Under the pieces are notes generated by a model. It did no database searches. It was not told the origin of the DNA and was given only the letters and a program-made list of their open reading frames with translations. The position numbers and the translations under genes are program-made. This document shows, piece by piece, positions 35,145-43,589 of a stretch of 64,000 bases of DNA. Position 1 is the first letter of the stretch, and every line of letters begins with the position of its first letter. The stretch is taken from NCBI RefSeq assembly GCF_011682235.2, contig NZ_CP076718.1, positions 1,192,693 through 1,256,692 on the forward strand, written 5' to 3'. The stretch is from Rhodocaloribacter litoris. GTDB taxonomy: Bacteria; Bacteroidota; Rhodothermia; Rhodothermales; ISCAR-4553.

Positions 35145-35513
35145 ATGCTCAAGACCGCCCTCGATGACCTGGTGCCGCTCGAAGCGGGAGACCCCCCGCT
35201 GCCTGACAGCCCCGCACCGGAGGACCTCCGGCCGTGGCGCGACCGCATCGACGCCCTCGACCGGGCCATCCTCTACCTGCTCAACGAGCGCTCCCGCTGC
35301 GCCAACGTGATCGGGCACATCAAGAAAAAGCTGGGCATGCCGGTCTATGTGCCAAGCCGGGAAGAAGAGGTGCTGCAGAACGTCTTCAACGCCAACCCGG
35401 GGCCCCTGCCCGCCGCGGCCGTCCGCCGCATCTTCGAACGAATCATCGACGAGACGCGCGCCCTGGAACGACAGACCTACCAGGACGAACCCAGGCACGA
35501 TACCCTCCGTTGA
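35145..35513 (+). CDS. Chorismate mutase (AroQ type)
   Basis: The 122-residue all-helical product has the AroQ pattern: WRDRIDALDRAILYLLNERSRCANVIGHIKKK, with the conserved Arg and Lys of the active site, then PVYVPSREEEVLQNVF. It converts chorismate to prephenate for phenylalanine and tyrosine. The first 35 residues are an acidic, Pro-rich extension before the domain. It lies between tsaD and mltG, a neighbourhood that gives no pathway clue. Confidence 0.88.
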   Translation: MLKTALDDLVPLEAGDPPLPDSPAPEDLRPWRDRIDALDRAILYLLNERSRCANVIGHIKKKLGMPVYVPSREEEVLQNVFNANPGPLPAAAVRRIFERIIDETRALERQTYQDEPRHDTLR

Positions 35514-35556
35514 ATCCCGCAGCCCGCTGCGCCCGACACCGCACGCAACCGCAACC

Positions 35557-36597
35557 ATGAGACCCCGCCTGCTGATCGTGCTGCTCGTGCCGGCCGTGCT
35601 GGCCCTGGCCGGTGCCGGCGCCGGGTACTGGCTGGCCTTCGCCCCGAACACCCCGGCCTTCGAAGGCGAGCGCAGCGTCAAGATCCCGCGCGACGCTGGT
35701 TTCGAGCAGGCCGTCGACTCGCTGGAGGCGGCCGGGGTGCTGGCCTCCCGCACCTCGTTTACCTGGATGGCCCGTCTCACGGGCTGGGGCAGCCAGATCA
35801 AAGCCGGGCACTACACCTTCACGGCCGGCACCTCGAACTACGGGCTGCTCGACAAGCTCCGGCGCGGGCTCCAGACACCGGTGCGGCTGACGATCCCGCC
35901 CGGCTCGCGGCCGGAAGTCGTCGCCGCCGTGGCCGGCCGCCACATGGCCTTCACCTCCGACGACTTCCTCAACGCCCTGTACGATCCGGAACTGGCCGCC
36001 ACGCTCGGCACGGATACGACCCACCTCTTCGCCTTCATGTTGCCGGAGACGTACTTCTTCTACTGGCTCACCGATGCCCACACGGTCGTGCGCGAGATCA
36101 AGGAAACGTTCGATGCCTTCTACGCCCGGGAACGCGAGCGAGCCCCGCACCCGCCCGACCTGTCTCCCGAGGAGGTGGTGAACCTGGCCGCCATCGTCGA
36201 GTGGGAGACGGACCACGAGGCGGAGAAGCCGCGCATCGCCGGGGTCTACCTCAACCGCCTGCGCGACGGCTGGCCGCTCCAGGCCGACCCGACCGTGCAG
36301 TATGCCGTCCTCGCCGCCGAAGGCCAGAAACGCCGCCTCTTCTTCCGCGACTACGCGATCGACCACCCCTACAACACGTACGGCTTCCGGGGCCTTCCGC
36401 CCGGCCCCATCACGAACCCCTCCCCCTCCTCCATCCGCGCCGTGCTCAACGCCGAACGACACAACTACTACTTCTTCGTGGCCAACGGCGACGGCACCCA
36501 CACCTTCAGCCGCACCATCCGCGAGCACAACCGCGCCGCCGAAGCCTACCGGCAACGCATGCGCCAGCGCCGCGCCGAGACGCAGCAGGACGGCTGA
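35557..36597 (+). CDS. mltG: Endolytic murein transglycosylase MltG
   Basis: The 346-residue product has one N-terminal membrane helix (LLIVLLVPAVLALAGAGAGYW), a LysM-like region, and the YceG/MltG domain. AAIVEWETD holds the catalytic Glu215; LQADPTVQYA and PYNTYGFRGLPPGPITNP are family signatures. It cuts nascent glycan strands in the cell wall. It begins 43 bp after the chorismate mutase gene and ends 2 bp from the convergent SxtJ-like gene. Confidence 0.94.
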   Translation: MRPRLLIVLLVPAVLALAGAGAGYWLAFAPNTPAFEGERSVKIPRDAGFEQAVDSLEAAGVLASRTSFTWMARLTGWGSQIKAGHYTFTAGTSNYGLLDKLRRGLQTPVRLTIPPGSRPEVVAAVAGRHMAFTSDDFLNALYDPELAATLGTDTTHLFAFMLPETYFFYWLTDAHTVVREIKETFDAFYARERERAPHPPDLSPEEVVNLAAIVEWETDHEAEKPRIAGVYLNRLRDGWPLQADPTVQYAVLAAEGQKRRLFFRDYAIDHPYNTYGFRGLPPGPITNPSPSSIRAVLNAERHNYYFFVANGDGTHTFSRTIREHNRAAEAYRQRMRQRRAETQQDG

Positions 36598-36599
36598 AC

Positions 36600-37028
36600 C
36601 TAAAAGTATTTCTCCAGCCGCCGTGGCGTGTCGTCGCGGTAGGTCTTTTCGATCCAGTAGGAAGAGGCGGCGGGATCGCGCCGGCGCTGAAGCGGATCCC
36701 TGCCGAACAACCGGAGCAGCAGGCCGATGGGGGTTACCACGAGGTAAAAGACGAGGGTCAGGACCACCCGCGTCATGACGAAGCCCAGCACCAGGGCCAG
36801 CCCCATCCAGGCGCGGTAGAGGGGGCGGAAGAGGCGGGGCGCCAGCCAGCCGCCCAGGGCCAGCACCGCGCCGGCCACGCCCAGCCCCACGGGCAGCGCC
36901 CCCGGCGTCCATCCCCGGCGCCAGGCCAGCCCCAGCGCCAGCGCCACGAGCACGCCGCCGACGAGCCACCCGAACGCGCGCACCTGCCGGTCGCCCGCCT
37001 CGATCCCGCGGATCTCATCCCACAACAT
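36600..37028 (-). CDS. SxtJ-family membrane protein
   Basis: The 142-residue product has three or four hydrophobic segments (FGWLVGGVLVALALGLAW, LPVGLGVAGAVLALGGWLA, then two in GLALVLGFVMTRVVLTLVFYLVV) and the SxtJ-type end PIGLLLRLFGRDPLQRR. It ends with a charged YWIEKTYRDDTP tail. Function of the family is not established. ATG 37028 gives MLWDEIRGIEAG. It is 78 bp downstream of the P-II-like gene, so it may share its transcript. Confidence 0.75.
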   Translation of the reverse strand: MLWDEIRGIEAGDRQVRAFGWLVGGVLVALALGLAWRRGWTPGALPVGLGVAGAVLALGGWLAPRLFRPLYRAWMGLALVLGFVMTRVVLTLVFYLVVTPIGLLLRLFGRDPLQRRRDPAASSYWIEKTYRDDTPRRLEKYF

Positions 37029-37106
37029 GGCCGTCCTCCGTTGGCAGCGAAACCACCACGTCAACGCCGCGGTCCCGGCCGGGATTCCCGGGCGCGGCTC
37101 CTCGCG

Positions 37107-37409
37107 TCAGATGTACTTTTCTCCGCGCACCACCTCGGCATCCTGCACGTAGACGATCACCGCGTAATGCTCGAAGTAGTGCTCGGCGATGTACTCGACG
37201 ATGGCGTCCGCCACCGGCGGGCTCACCAGCGTCTCGATGCGCGTGTCGGGGCCCTCCCACTCGCTGGCCCGCACGCCGCGCGAGCCTTTGCCGGTGGCCT
37301 GTGTGAGCGTGTATCCCTTGGCACCGAGTTCGACCAGCTTGCGCAGGAGCCGGTCCTCCAGGATCCGCTCCGTGACGATGGTGACGAGCTTGAGCTTCGT
37401 GGTATGCAT
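37107..37409 (-). CDS. sbtB: P-II-like protein SbtB
   Basis: The 100-residue product resembles the cyanobacterial carbon-sensing protein SbtB: KLVTIVTERILEDRLLRKLVELGAKGYTL, then GKGSRGVRASEWEG and a C-terminal YAVIVYVQDAEVVRGEKY. SbtB proteins bind cAMP, ADP or ATP and gate the SbtA transporter. The protein ends right after RGEKYI and lacks the CGPxGC redox loop of many cyanobacterial SbtB proteins. It lies 34 bp downstream of sbtA on the same strand, the standard pairing. Confidence 0.85.
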   Translation of the reverse strand: MHTTKLKLVTIVTERILEDRLLRKLVELGAKGYTLTQATGKGSRGVRASEWEGPDTRIETLVSPPVADAIVEYIAEHYFEHYAVIVYVQDAEVVRGEKYI

Positions 37410-37443
37410 GGGTCCGGGCGATCAGAAAGGGCGTTGACGCGGT

Positions 37444-38409
37444 TCATCCGGCCAGCCAGGTGGCGAAAGTATAGTAGAGGGGAATGCCGAACATCACGTT
37501 GAAGGGAAACGTGATCCCCAGCGAGGCCGTCAGGTAGAACGTCGGGTTCGCCTCGGGCAGAGCGATGCGCACGGCGGCCGGAGCGGCAATGTACGATGCG
37601 CTCGAGACCATCGCCGCCAGCACGGCCCGGCCGGCCAGCGAGAGCCCGGCGTACCCGCCGAGCCAGGCCGCCAGCAGCCCATGCACGATCGGGATGAGGA
37701 TACCGAACCCGACCAGAAAGAGGCCCACCTCGCGCAGGTCCTGCAGGCGCCGTGCCGCCAGGATGCCCATCTCCAGCAGGAACAGGGCCAGCGCCCCCTG
37801 GAAGCCGGAAACGAAGAAGGGCGACACCGGCTCGAACTTCTCCGGCCCGACGGCCAGCCCGATGAGCAGGCCCCCGGCCAGCAGCACGACGCTGCGCCCG
37901 GCCAGCACCTCATGCAGGGCATCCCGCCACGAACCGGCCCGCTTCTCCCGCGTGAAGGCGATCATCAGCGCCACCACGATGGCGGGCACCTCCAGGATGG
38001 CCACCAGCGCGGGCATGAAACCCTCCGGCGTGTGGCCGATCATCGTCCCGAACGAGATGGCCACAATGAACGTGACGGCCGAGACGGAACCGTAGTGGGC
38101 CGCAATGGCCGCGGCATTGACCCGGTCGAACCGGCCCAGGCGGCGCAGCACGTTGTACGCGATCACCGGCGTGAGCAGGCCGAGGAACAGGGTGAGCAGG
38201 GCCGGCCCCAGAAACTCCAGGAGCGGGGTCTTGTGCAACTCCACCCCGCCCTTGAGACCGATGGCCAGCAGCAGGTAGATCGAGAGGGCCTGGTAGAGGG
38301 CATCCGGCAGCCGCAGGTCGCTCCGCACCAGCGAGGCGATGACCCCGAGCACGAACGAGAGGATGATGGGCGAGAGCAGGTTGGCCGCCAGGGCGTCGAT
38401 GTGTTCCAT
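37444..38409 (-). CDS. sbtA: Sodium-dependent bicarbonate transporter SbtA
   Basis: The 321-residue membrane protein has about 10 hydrophobic helices and SbtA motifs: LLLAIGLKGGVEL, AAIAAHYGSVSAVTF, a second-repeat MGILAARRLQDLREVGLFLVGFG, and MVSSASYIAAPAAVRIALPEANP. SbtA moves bicarbonate with Na+. ATG 38409 gives the normal start MEHIDALAANLL; a 24-residue extension to 38481 would run into a palindromic repeat. In a heterotroph it may supply bicarbonate for carboxylases. Confidence 0.9.
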   Translation of the reverse strand: MEHIDALAANLLSPIILSFVLGVIASLVRSDLRLPDALYQALSIYLLLAIGLKGGVELHKTPLLEFLGPALLTLFLGLLTPVIAYNVLRRLGRFDRVNAAAIAAHYGSVSAVTFIVAISFGTMIGHTPEGFMPALVAILEVPAIVVALMIAFTREKRAGSWRDALHEVLAGRSVVLLAGGLLIGLAVGPEKFEPVSPFFVSGFQGALALFLLEMGILAARRLQDLREVGLFLVGFGILIPIVHGLLAAWLGGYAGLSLAGRAVLAAMVSSASYIAAPAAVRIALPEANPTFYLTASLGITFPFNVMFGIPLYYTFATWLAG

Positions 38410-38437
38410 GCACGTGACGGGTTTGCGTGAACACGGC

Positions 38438-38480
38438 AGGGCGCCTGCCTCCGGCGGGTACGCCCCGGCAGGCAGGCGCA
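38438..38480. repeat. GTAG-headed palindromic repeat before sbtA
   Basis: On the minus strand the unit begins GTGTAGATTGTGCGCCTGCC and folds back through GGCAGGCGC across a loop of about 17 nt. GTAG at the head and a long GC-rich stem match the REP-like repeats elsewhere in the window. It lies 29-71 bp upstream of sbtA. The related unit at 60917-60947 shares the GTGTAGATTG head. Confidence 0.6.
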
Positions 38481-38611
38481 CAATCTACACCCCGAACGCC
38501 CGCACGTCAGGCCCCTCGCTTGAGTTTCCGTCGAAGAATGGAGGCGGAAGGGCTTCCGCAACACACGGCATGGAAGCCCGTTCGACCGCACATCCCGAAC
38601 GAGCGCCGCAC

Positions 38612-38836
38612 TCAACGCTGCCGCAACAGTTCCTCCACGGTCAATCCAATATCGCGAGCAATCTTCCGGAGCAATACCGGCGCAATGTCCCGCCCCTTGT
38701 GGAACGGCACCGTCGTCATGCGTCCATCCGCGTGCCGGAACTGCTTGTGCGAACCCCGTTGCCGTACCTCTACGAAGCCCAATCCTTCGAGGAGCTTGAT
38801 CACTTCTTGGGGCTTGAGTACCGGCACCGATCCCAT
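38612..38836 (-). CDS. hicA: HicA-type mRNA interferase toxin
   Basis: The 74-residue product has the double-stranded-RNA-binding-like HicA fold: VLKPQEVIKLLEGLGFVEVRQRGSHKQF, with the catalytic His in GSHKQF, then TTVPFHKGRDIAPVLLRKIARDIGL. HicA toxins cleave mRNA during stress. It follows hicB by 2 bp, so the antitoxin gene is first in the transcript. The gene is intact. Confidence 0.93.
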   Translation of the reverse strand: MGSVPVLKPQEVIKLLEGLGFVEVRQRGSHKQFRHADGRMTTVPFHKGRDIAPVLLRKIARDIGLTVEELLRQR

Positions 38837-38838
38837 CG

Positions 38839-39048
38839 CTACGCCACATGAATCTGCTGGATACCCACGAATTCGGTATCTACGACCGGCTCTTCGTCCT
38901 CCAGCAGCATTTCGATCACTTCCTGCAGGTTCCGTCGCAACTCATCGAGCGTCTCACCCTGCGAGTGCGCCCCGGGAAAGCCAGGAACGTAGCCGACATA
39001 GAGCCCCGTATCCCGGTCTTTTTCGACAACCGCCGTGAACGTTTTCAT
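38839..39048 (-). CDS. hicB: HicB-type antitoxin (short)
   Basis: The 69-residue product has the HicB partial RNase H fold: FTAVVEKDRDTGLYVGYVPGFPGAHSQGETLDEL then LQEVIEMLLEDEE. It has no C-terminal DNA-binding domain, so autoregulation would need another contact. It neutralises the HicA encoded 2 bp downstream. ATG 39048 matches the family start; a longer frame to 39150 adds unlike sequence. Confidence 0.9.
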   Translation of the reverse strand: MKTFTAVVEKDRDTGLYVGYVPGFPGAHSQGETLDELRRNLQEVIEMLLEDEEPVVDTEFVGIQQIHVA

Positions 39049-39162
39049 GGCACACGTGATTTGAACGACGCCACATCCGAGAAGGATCAATCCCGGCAAA
39101 CGCCAGATGTTTCTGCGACTTACGCCGTAAGAGCCGTCCCGACCGCACACCCCGGACGCCCC

Positions 39163-39633
39163 TCATCCGGCCACCTTCTGCCGCTCGATGACGCCGAGGA
39201 TGTCGGGCGGGGTCCAGCCGGGCGGCTTCATCCACTTGCCGTCCTCGCGGCGGTACGAGCCGGGGGCGAACTTGCGCAGGTTGGCCCGGTCCACCTCCTC
39301 CAGGACGGGCTCGTCGTCGATGCCGAAGGCGATGAGCGTGCCGATGGTGACCACCGAGATGTCCGCACAGCCATCGACGACGCCCTCGAGGTCGGCCTCG
39401 CCCTGCGCGACGAAGTCCAGATGGTCGACGTGGTTGAAGTCCACCTCGGTGCCGTCGTCGGTGGTGACACGCACGCCCACGCCGAGGGCCTTCACGGTTT
39501 CGAGGGCCTCTTCGAGGATCAGCTTGGCGCGGAGCAGCCGCGTCTCGGCGTCGGGGACGGTGGGCACGTCGGGCGTCTCCTGCCCGGCCTTCTGCATGAA
39601 TTCGCGTACACGCTGGTAATGCGGGGTTGGCAT
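39163..39633 (-). CDS. MazG/PRA-PH-like nucleotide pyrophosphohydrolase
   Basis: The 156-residue product carries the all-alpha NTP-pyrophosphohydrolase pattern: LILEEALETVKAL with the EExxE metal site, then DGCADISVVTIGTLIAFGID with the ExxD-like acidic pair. It resembles the phage and bacterial MazG-like or PRA-PH proteins that hydrolyse non-canonical nucleotides. The substrate is unknown. It lies alone between hicB and the large lipoprotein gene, on the same strand. Confidence 0.75.
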   Translation of the reverse strand: MPTPHYQRVREFMQKAGQETPDVPTVPDAETRLLRAKLILEEALETVKALGVGVRVTTDDGTEVDFNHVDHLDFVAQGEADLEGVVDGCADISVVTIGTLIAFGIDDEPVLEEVDRANLRKFAPGSYRREDGKWMKPPGWTPPDILGVIERQKVAG

Positions 39634-39705
39634 GCTTCGATGGGAAGGTTGGAAGATTGCAAACGGGAAGATGGAAGAGGGCCGTTCGGCGCGAGCTCCT
39701 GACGC

Positions 39706-42700
39706 TTACCGCCCGGCGCGCAGGGCATGATGGAACGCGCGGGGGGTGACGTAGCGCGTGTGGTACGTCTGCCAGTCCGCCGCGTGGCGCCGGTAGACGG
39801 GGTCCTCCTCGAGCGTCGTCGGCGGGGAGGTGTAGTCGGGGTTGTCGTGCGAGGGCAACGGCAGGACCGTCTTCGAGAACGCCGTGTTGTAGTCGCCGTC
39901 CTTGACCCAGCCGTCGCCGATGAGCACGAAGTCGCGGCGCCAGCCTTCGGGCGGGGGCGGCGGCGCGGCGAAGCGGAAGACGAGCTCGTCGCCGGCGTTC
40001 ATGATGACGTAGCGGTCGTCCACCGTTGCGAGCAGCTCGCGCACGTCGCCGAAGCGGGTGTAGTACCCTTCGAGGTCGCGCCAGACGGGGACGGTGCCTT
40101 TGAGGCGCTCGTAGTCCGGCAGCTCGGGCGAGGAGCGGTCCGCCTCGGTGACGACGGAGAAGCCGCGGTACCGGAGGTCGGCGGTGTCCGGGGCCAGGCG
40201 GGTGGTGCGGAGCGGCGTGTCCGGACGTTGCTCGGCCCAGAAGAAGGCGTCCCAGTAGACCTCCAGGTTGGTGTGCAGGCGCACGCGGCGCGGCACGCCG
40301 GGGGCAAAGGCGCCGTCGAGGTCGATCAGGATCGTCTTCTCCTTGCCCGAGGGGAAGCCCAGGTCCGGGTGGAGGGTACGCCAGCCGCCCTGCCCGTCCG
40401 GCACCTCCACGCGCACCCCCTTCGGGCCGGGATGCCGCCCCTGCCCGATGGCGACGTTGATGGAGCTGTCGGTGGGGCGGATCCATCCGGCGGCCACGAG
40501 CCACAGGGGCCGCTCCACCGGGACGTCTCCGAGATCGATCTCGACGAAATGGTCGCGCGTGATGCCCTGGTAGAGCCCCCGTCCGAAGTAGTCGAGGTAG
40601 CGGCGGTCGCGGGCGCGGGCGCGGTCGGTGAGGTCCTCGCCGGTGTCGGCCCACACGCCGGCGACGGGGTGCAGCGGCCCCGTCGGGTGCACCGTGAGGG
40701 CGGGCGGCGGGATGGCGAAGCGCTCGTCCACCCACACCTCCGTGTCCGCCGGGTGGTCCACCACCAGCAGGCTGACGTGGTCGAAGAAGTGGGTCTCCCA
40801 CAGCTCGGCGGTGATGCGCACGTCGTAGAACCCGTCGCGCGGCGCCATCATCTCACCGGGAATCTTGACCCAGTCCTCGGTGGTCATGATGCCGGCCGTC
40901 TCGACGGCGTTGATCTTCAGCCCCAGGGGCGAGCGCCAGATGAAGTCGGTGACGAAGGCCATCCGCTCGCCGTCGAAGGTGAAGAGCCAGGGGCACGACC
41001 CCTTGAGGCGTTGCTGGGCGGAGAGGACCTCGTCCGAGAGCAGGTCGAACTCGGCCTGCACGTCGCCGTTGGGCCAGATGATGCGGGCCACGTCGGCCAC
41101 CAGCTGGTCGCCCAGGCCGAAGTAGACGACGGGCTCTTTGATGGGCTGTTTCTGGAAGAGGAGGCCGGCGCGCAGTTCGATCTCGCCGCCGATGCCGTAC
41201 GAGTTGATGCGCCGGTCGCCGCGGGTGGAGGCGGCCTGCGGGCGGATCTGCCGCCAGTGATAGGGCCTGGTGCCCCGGTTGACCAGGTGCACGGGCCTTC
41301 CCTGCGCGTCGAGGCCGGCGAGGTCGAGGCGGCCGTCGCCGGTGAAGTCGGCGAAACCGAAGACATGGACGCCGGGAAGGCGCAGGGGCGGGCCGAAGGT
41401 GAAGTCGGCCTGCATGAGCCGGACCAGGGCTTCACCCGGTGCGGCGACGAGCAGATCGAACCCGCCGCTGTTGTCGAGGTCGACGATGGTGAGGCGGGCG
41501 GCCCCGGCCTCGTCGCCGGGCGGTGCGAGCGGTCCGGCAAGGTCGGCGACGTTCCAGGCCTGTCCGCCGCGCACGTCGGAGAGCCGCCGGAGGGTACCGT
41601 CGGCCTGCAGGACGACCAGGTCGATGAGGGCGTCGGCGTCGAGGTCGGCGGCGTCGAGGGCATGGGCCGGGCCAAGTGAGGGGGGCAGGGGTCGCGGGGT
41701 AAAGCGCCCGCCGCGCTGGTTGGTGAAAACGTGCACGGTGCCGGCACCGTCGATCAGCGCGGCGTCGGGATCGCCGTCGGCGTCGAGGTCGGCCCAGGTG
41801 AAGTCGCGCAGGCCGTTCAGGGCGTCGAAGGGTTGCCAGGGAGAGAAGGTGCCGTCGCCGTCGTTGCGGAGGACGAGCGGCGGGCCTTCCGCCCGGCCCA
41901 GGACGAGGTCGAGGTCTCCCTCCAGGTCGAGGTCGGCGGTCCAGACGCCCGTATAGGCCCCGCGCGTGACGGCGGCGGGAAGCCCCGTGCCGGCGGTCAC
42001 GTCGACGAAGGCGGCGGTGCTGTCCTGCCGGAGGAGTCGGAAGCCACCCGGCCCGGCGAGGGCGAGGTCGATCCAGAAGTCGTTGTCGTAGTCCACGGCC
42101 ACGATCCCGGCGGGGGGGGTGGTGCCGTCGCCCGGAAAGGGGGTGGTGCGGTCTTCACCGAGCCACCGGACGGTGTGGCCGTCGCTGGCCAGCACGGAAG
42201 GGTTACCGTTGGGATCGAGCAGGAGCACGTGGAGGCTCTGCCAGGGCCCGTCCGGCGCGTCGAGGGGTTGCGGGGCGAAGGTCAGGCTGTCGTCCGGCGG
42301 GGCGGGGGTGGGACGCGGGGCAGGCAGGTGCAGGAACCGCTCGAAGACGTCCCCGACCCGTTCGAAGGGCGTCTGGACGGCGGCCAGGTCGTCCTGGTAG
42401 GCCGTGGTGCGCAGCAGCACGTTGCGCAGCATGGCGACGGCCGCCACGGTCTCCCCGGGCGCGGCGTCCCGCAACGCCGCCAGCTGCCGGTGTGCCTCGT
42501 CGGGCCAGGCGCCCTCCGGCGCCAGGGCGTCGAGGCGTTCGACGACGGTGGCCAGCGTGGCGGCGTCGCCGGCCTGGGCAGCCAGGCGCGCCTTCTCGAG
42601 CAGCACCGCCAGGTTGCCGGGTTGCCGTGCGAGGATCCGGTCGAGCAGGTGCTGGATCTCGTCGTGGTGTGCCCGGGCGTCGCCGCCGGTTTCGGCCAGC

Positions 42701-43140
42701 ACCTGCGCCAGCGCATAGAGCACCTTCGCATCGGTCGAGTCCAGGGCGGCGGCCTGCCGCAGCGCGGCGACGGCCCCCTGTTCGTCCCCCTGGATGCGCC
42801 GGCCCAGGCCGATGAGCAGGTGGATCCGGGCGTTGTCCGGTGCCAGGCTGCGGGCCCGCTCCAGCCGTTCGAACGCCACGTCGAAGGCGCCGCGCCGCAG
42901 GGCCAGCAGGCCCAGGTTGGCCCAGGCCGCCGGCTCCTCCGGAACCAGCTCGGTCACCCGCGTCAGCCGGGCATCGGCGCGCTGATCCTCGCCCACCTGC
43001 ATCGCGATCACACCGGTGTAGAAAGCCGACACCGCCTCCCGGTACGTCTCCTCACCGGTGCCGCCCTCCCGGCCGCACGCCGCAAGGCCCAGCACCCCCA
43101 CCAGCAGTAACGTTCCTGAAACAAGTCGTCTCATGCTCAT
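39706..43140 (-). CDS. Large TPR/FG-GAP (CRTAC-like) lipoprotein
   Basis: The 1144-residue product has a lipoprotein signal (LLLVGVLGLAAC). Residues about 30-240 are TPR repeats (EEPAAWANLGLLALRRGAFDVAFERLERA). Residues about 300-620 are FG-GAP/VCBS-type blades with repeated Asp-rich loops (VDYDNDFWIDLALAG, ADLDLEGDLDLVLGRA, ADLDADGDPDAALI). An ASPIC/UnbV-like segment follows (NSYGIGGEIELRAG, IIWPNGDVQAEF). The last 450 residues start with CPWLFTFDGERM. Surface display and protein binding are likely, but the role is unknown. It is divergent from the multihaem cytochrome, with a TnpB element between them. ATG 43140 was chosen over TTG 43143. Confidence 0.8.
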   Translation of the reverse strand: MSMRRLVSGTLLLVGVLGLAACGREGGTGEETYREAVSAFYTGVIAMQVGEDQRADARLTRVTELVPEEPAAWANLGLLALRRGAFDVAFERLERARSLAPDNARIHLLIGLGRRIQGDEQGAVAALRQAAALDSTDAKVLYALAQVLAETGGDARAHHDEIQHLLDRILARQPGNLAVLLEKARLAAQAGDAATLATVVERLDALAPEGAWPDEAHRQLAALRDAAPGETVAAVAMLRNVLLRTTAYQDDLAAVQTPFERVGDVFERFLHLPAPRPTPAPPDDSLTFAPQPLDAPDGPWQSLHVLLLDPNGNPSVLASDGHTVRWLGEDRTTPFPGDGTTPPAGIVAVDYDNDFWIDLALAGPGGFRLLRQDSTAAFVDVTAGTGLPAAVTRGAYTGVWTADLDLEGDLDLVLGRAEGPPLVLRNDGDGTFSPWQPFDALNGLRDFTWADLDADGDPDAALIDGAGTVHVFTNQRGGRFTPRPLPPSLGPAHALDAADLDADALIDLVVLQADGTLRRLSDVRGGQAWNVADLAGPLAPPGDEAGAARLTIVDLDNSGGFDLLVAAPGEALVRLMQADFTFGPPLRLPGVHVFGFADFTGDGRLDLAGLDAQGRPVHLVNRGTRPYHWRQIRPQAASTRGDRRINSYGIGGEIELRAGLLFQKQPIKEPVVYFGLGDQLVADVARIIWPNGDVQAEFDLLSDEVLSAQQRLKGSCPWLFTFDGERMAFVTDFIWRSPLGLKINAVETAGIMTTEDWVKIPGEMMAPRDGFYDVRITAELWETHFFDHVSLLVVDHPADTEVWVDERFAIPPPALTVHPTGPLHPVAGVWADTGEDLTDRARARDRRYLDYFGRGLYQGITRDHFVEIDLGDVPVERPLWLVAAGWIRPTDSSINVAIGQGRHPGPKGVRVEVPDGQGGWRTLHPDLGFPSGKEKTILIDLDGAFAPGVPRRVRLHTNLEVYWDAFFWAEQRPDTPLRTTRLAPDTADLRYRGFSVVTEADRSSPELPDYERLKGTVPVWRDLEGYYTRFGDVRELLATVDDRYVIMNAGDELVFRFAAPPPPPEGWRRDFVLIGDGWVKDGDYNTAFSKTVLPLPSHDNPDYTSPPTTLEEDPVYRRHAADWQTYHTRYVTPRAFHHALRAGR

Positions 43141-43545
43141 CAAGATAACCTACATGCCCGAGATAACGAAACAGGTTCTCGGCCCCGGCCGCCCGTTTTC
43201 CGGCATCCAATTTCGGATCCGCGGCCGTCTTTCCTCAAGTCCCTCCGAGACGGCCGCCCGTCGCCGTGCCAGAGAATTCGCGACGGCCGCCCATTCCCCT
43301 TGATAAACCCGGAAACCTTGACGAACTTTTCGCTTACGATTTAAGGGTAAGGTGGGGAGCGATGAAAGCCCACGGCTTCAGGGCTATGTTGGCCGTGTAG
43401 GGCCGCGTTGGCCGTGTTACACGGCCCTTGCGGCCGGACGGCCCCATGAGATAGCCCATGTGGGATGAAATCGCCAGCAGAGTATGACACACTAGGACGC
43501 GGAACGCGTCCAATGTCGTTGGCTTGTGTTAGCTTTAGATACATA

Positions 43546-43563
43546 GCGGCGTGTACGCGCCGC
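43546..43563. repeat. 18-bp palindrome, reverse complement of a tnpB insert
   Basis: GCGGCGTGTACGCGCCGC lies 26 bp before the tnpB start. Its exact reverse complement, GCGGCGCGTACACGCCGC, is found inside tnpB at 44487-44504. A related hairpin, GGACGCGGAACGCGTCC, lies at 43494-43510. Confidence 0.8.
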
Positions 43564-43589
43564 ATAGGTATGTAGATACTCGCTAAGCG

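Noticed and set aside
38410-38481. N-terminal extension of SbtA
   Set aside because: The added 24 residues are encoded by a palindromic repeat and do not resemble SbtA.
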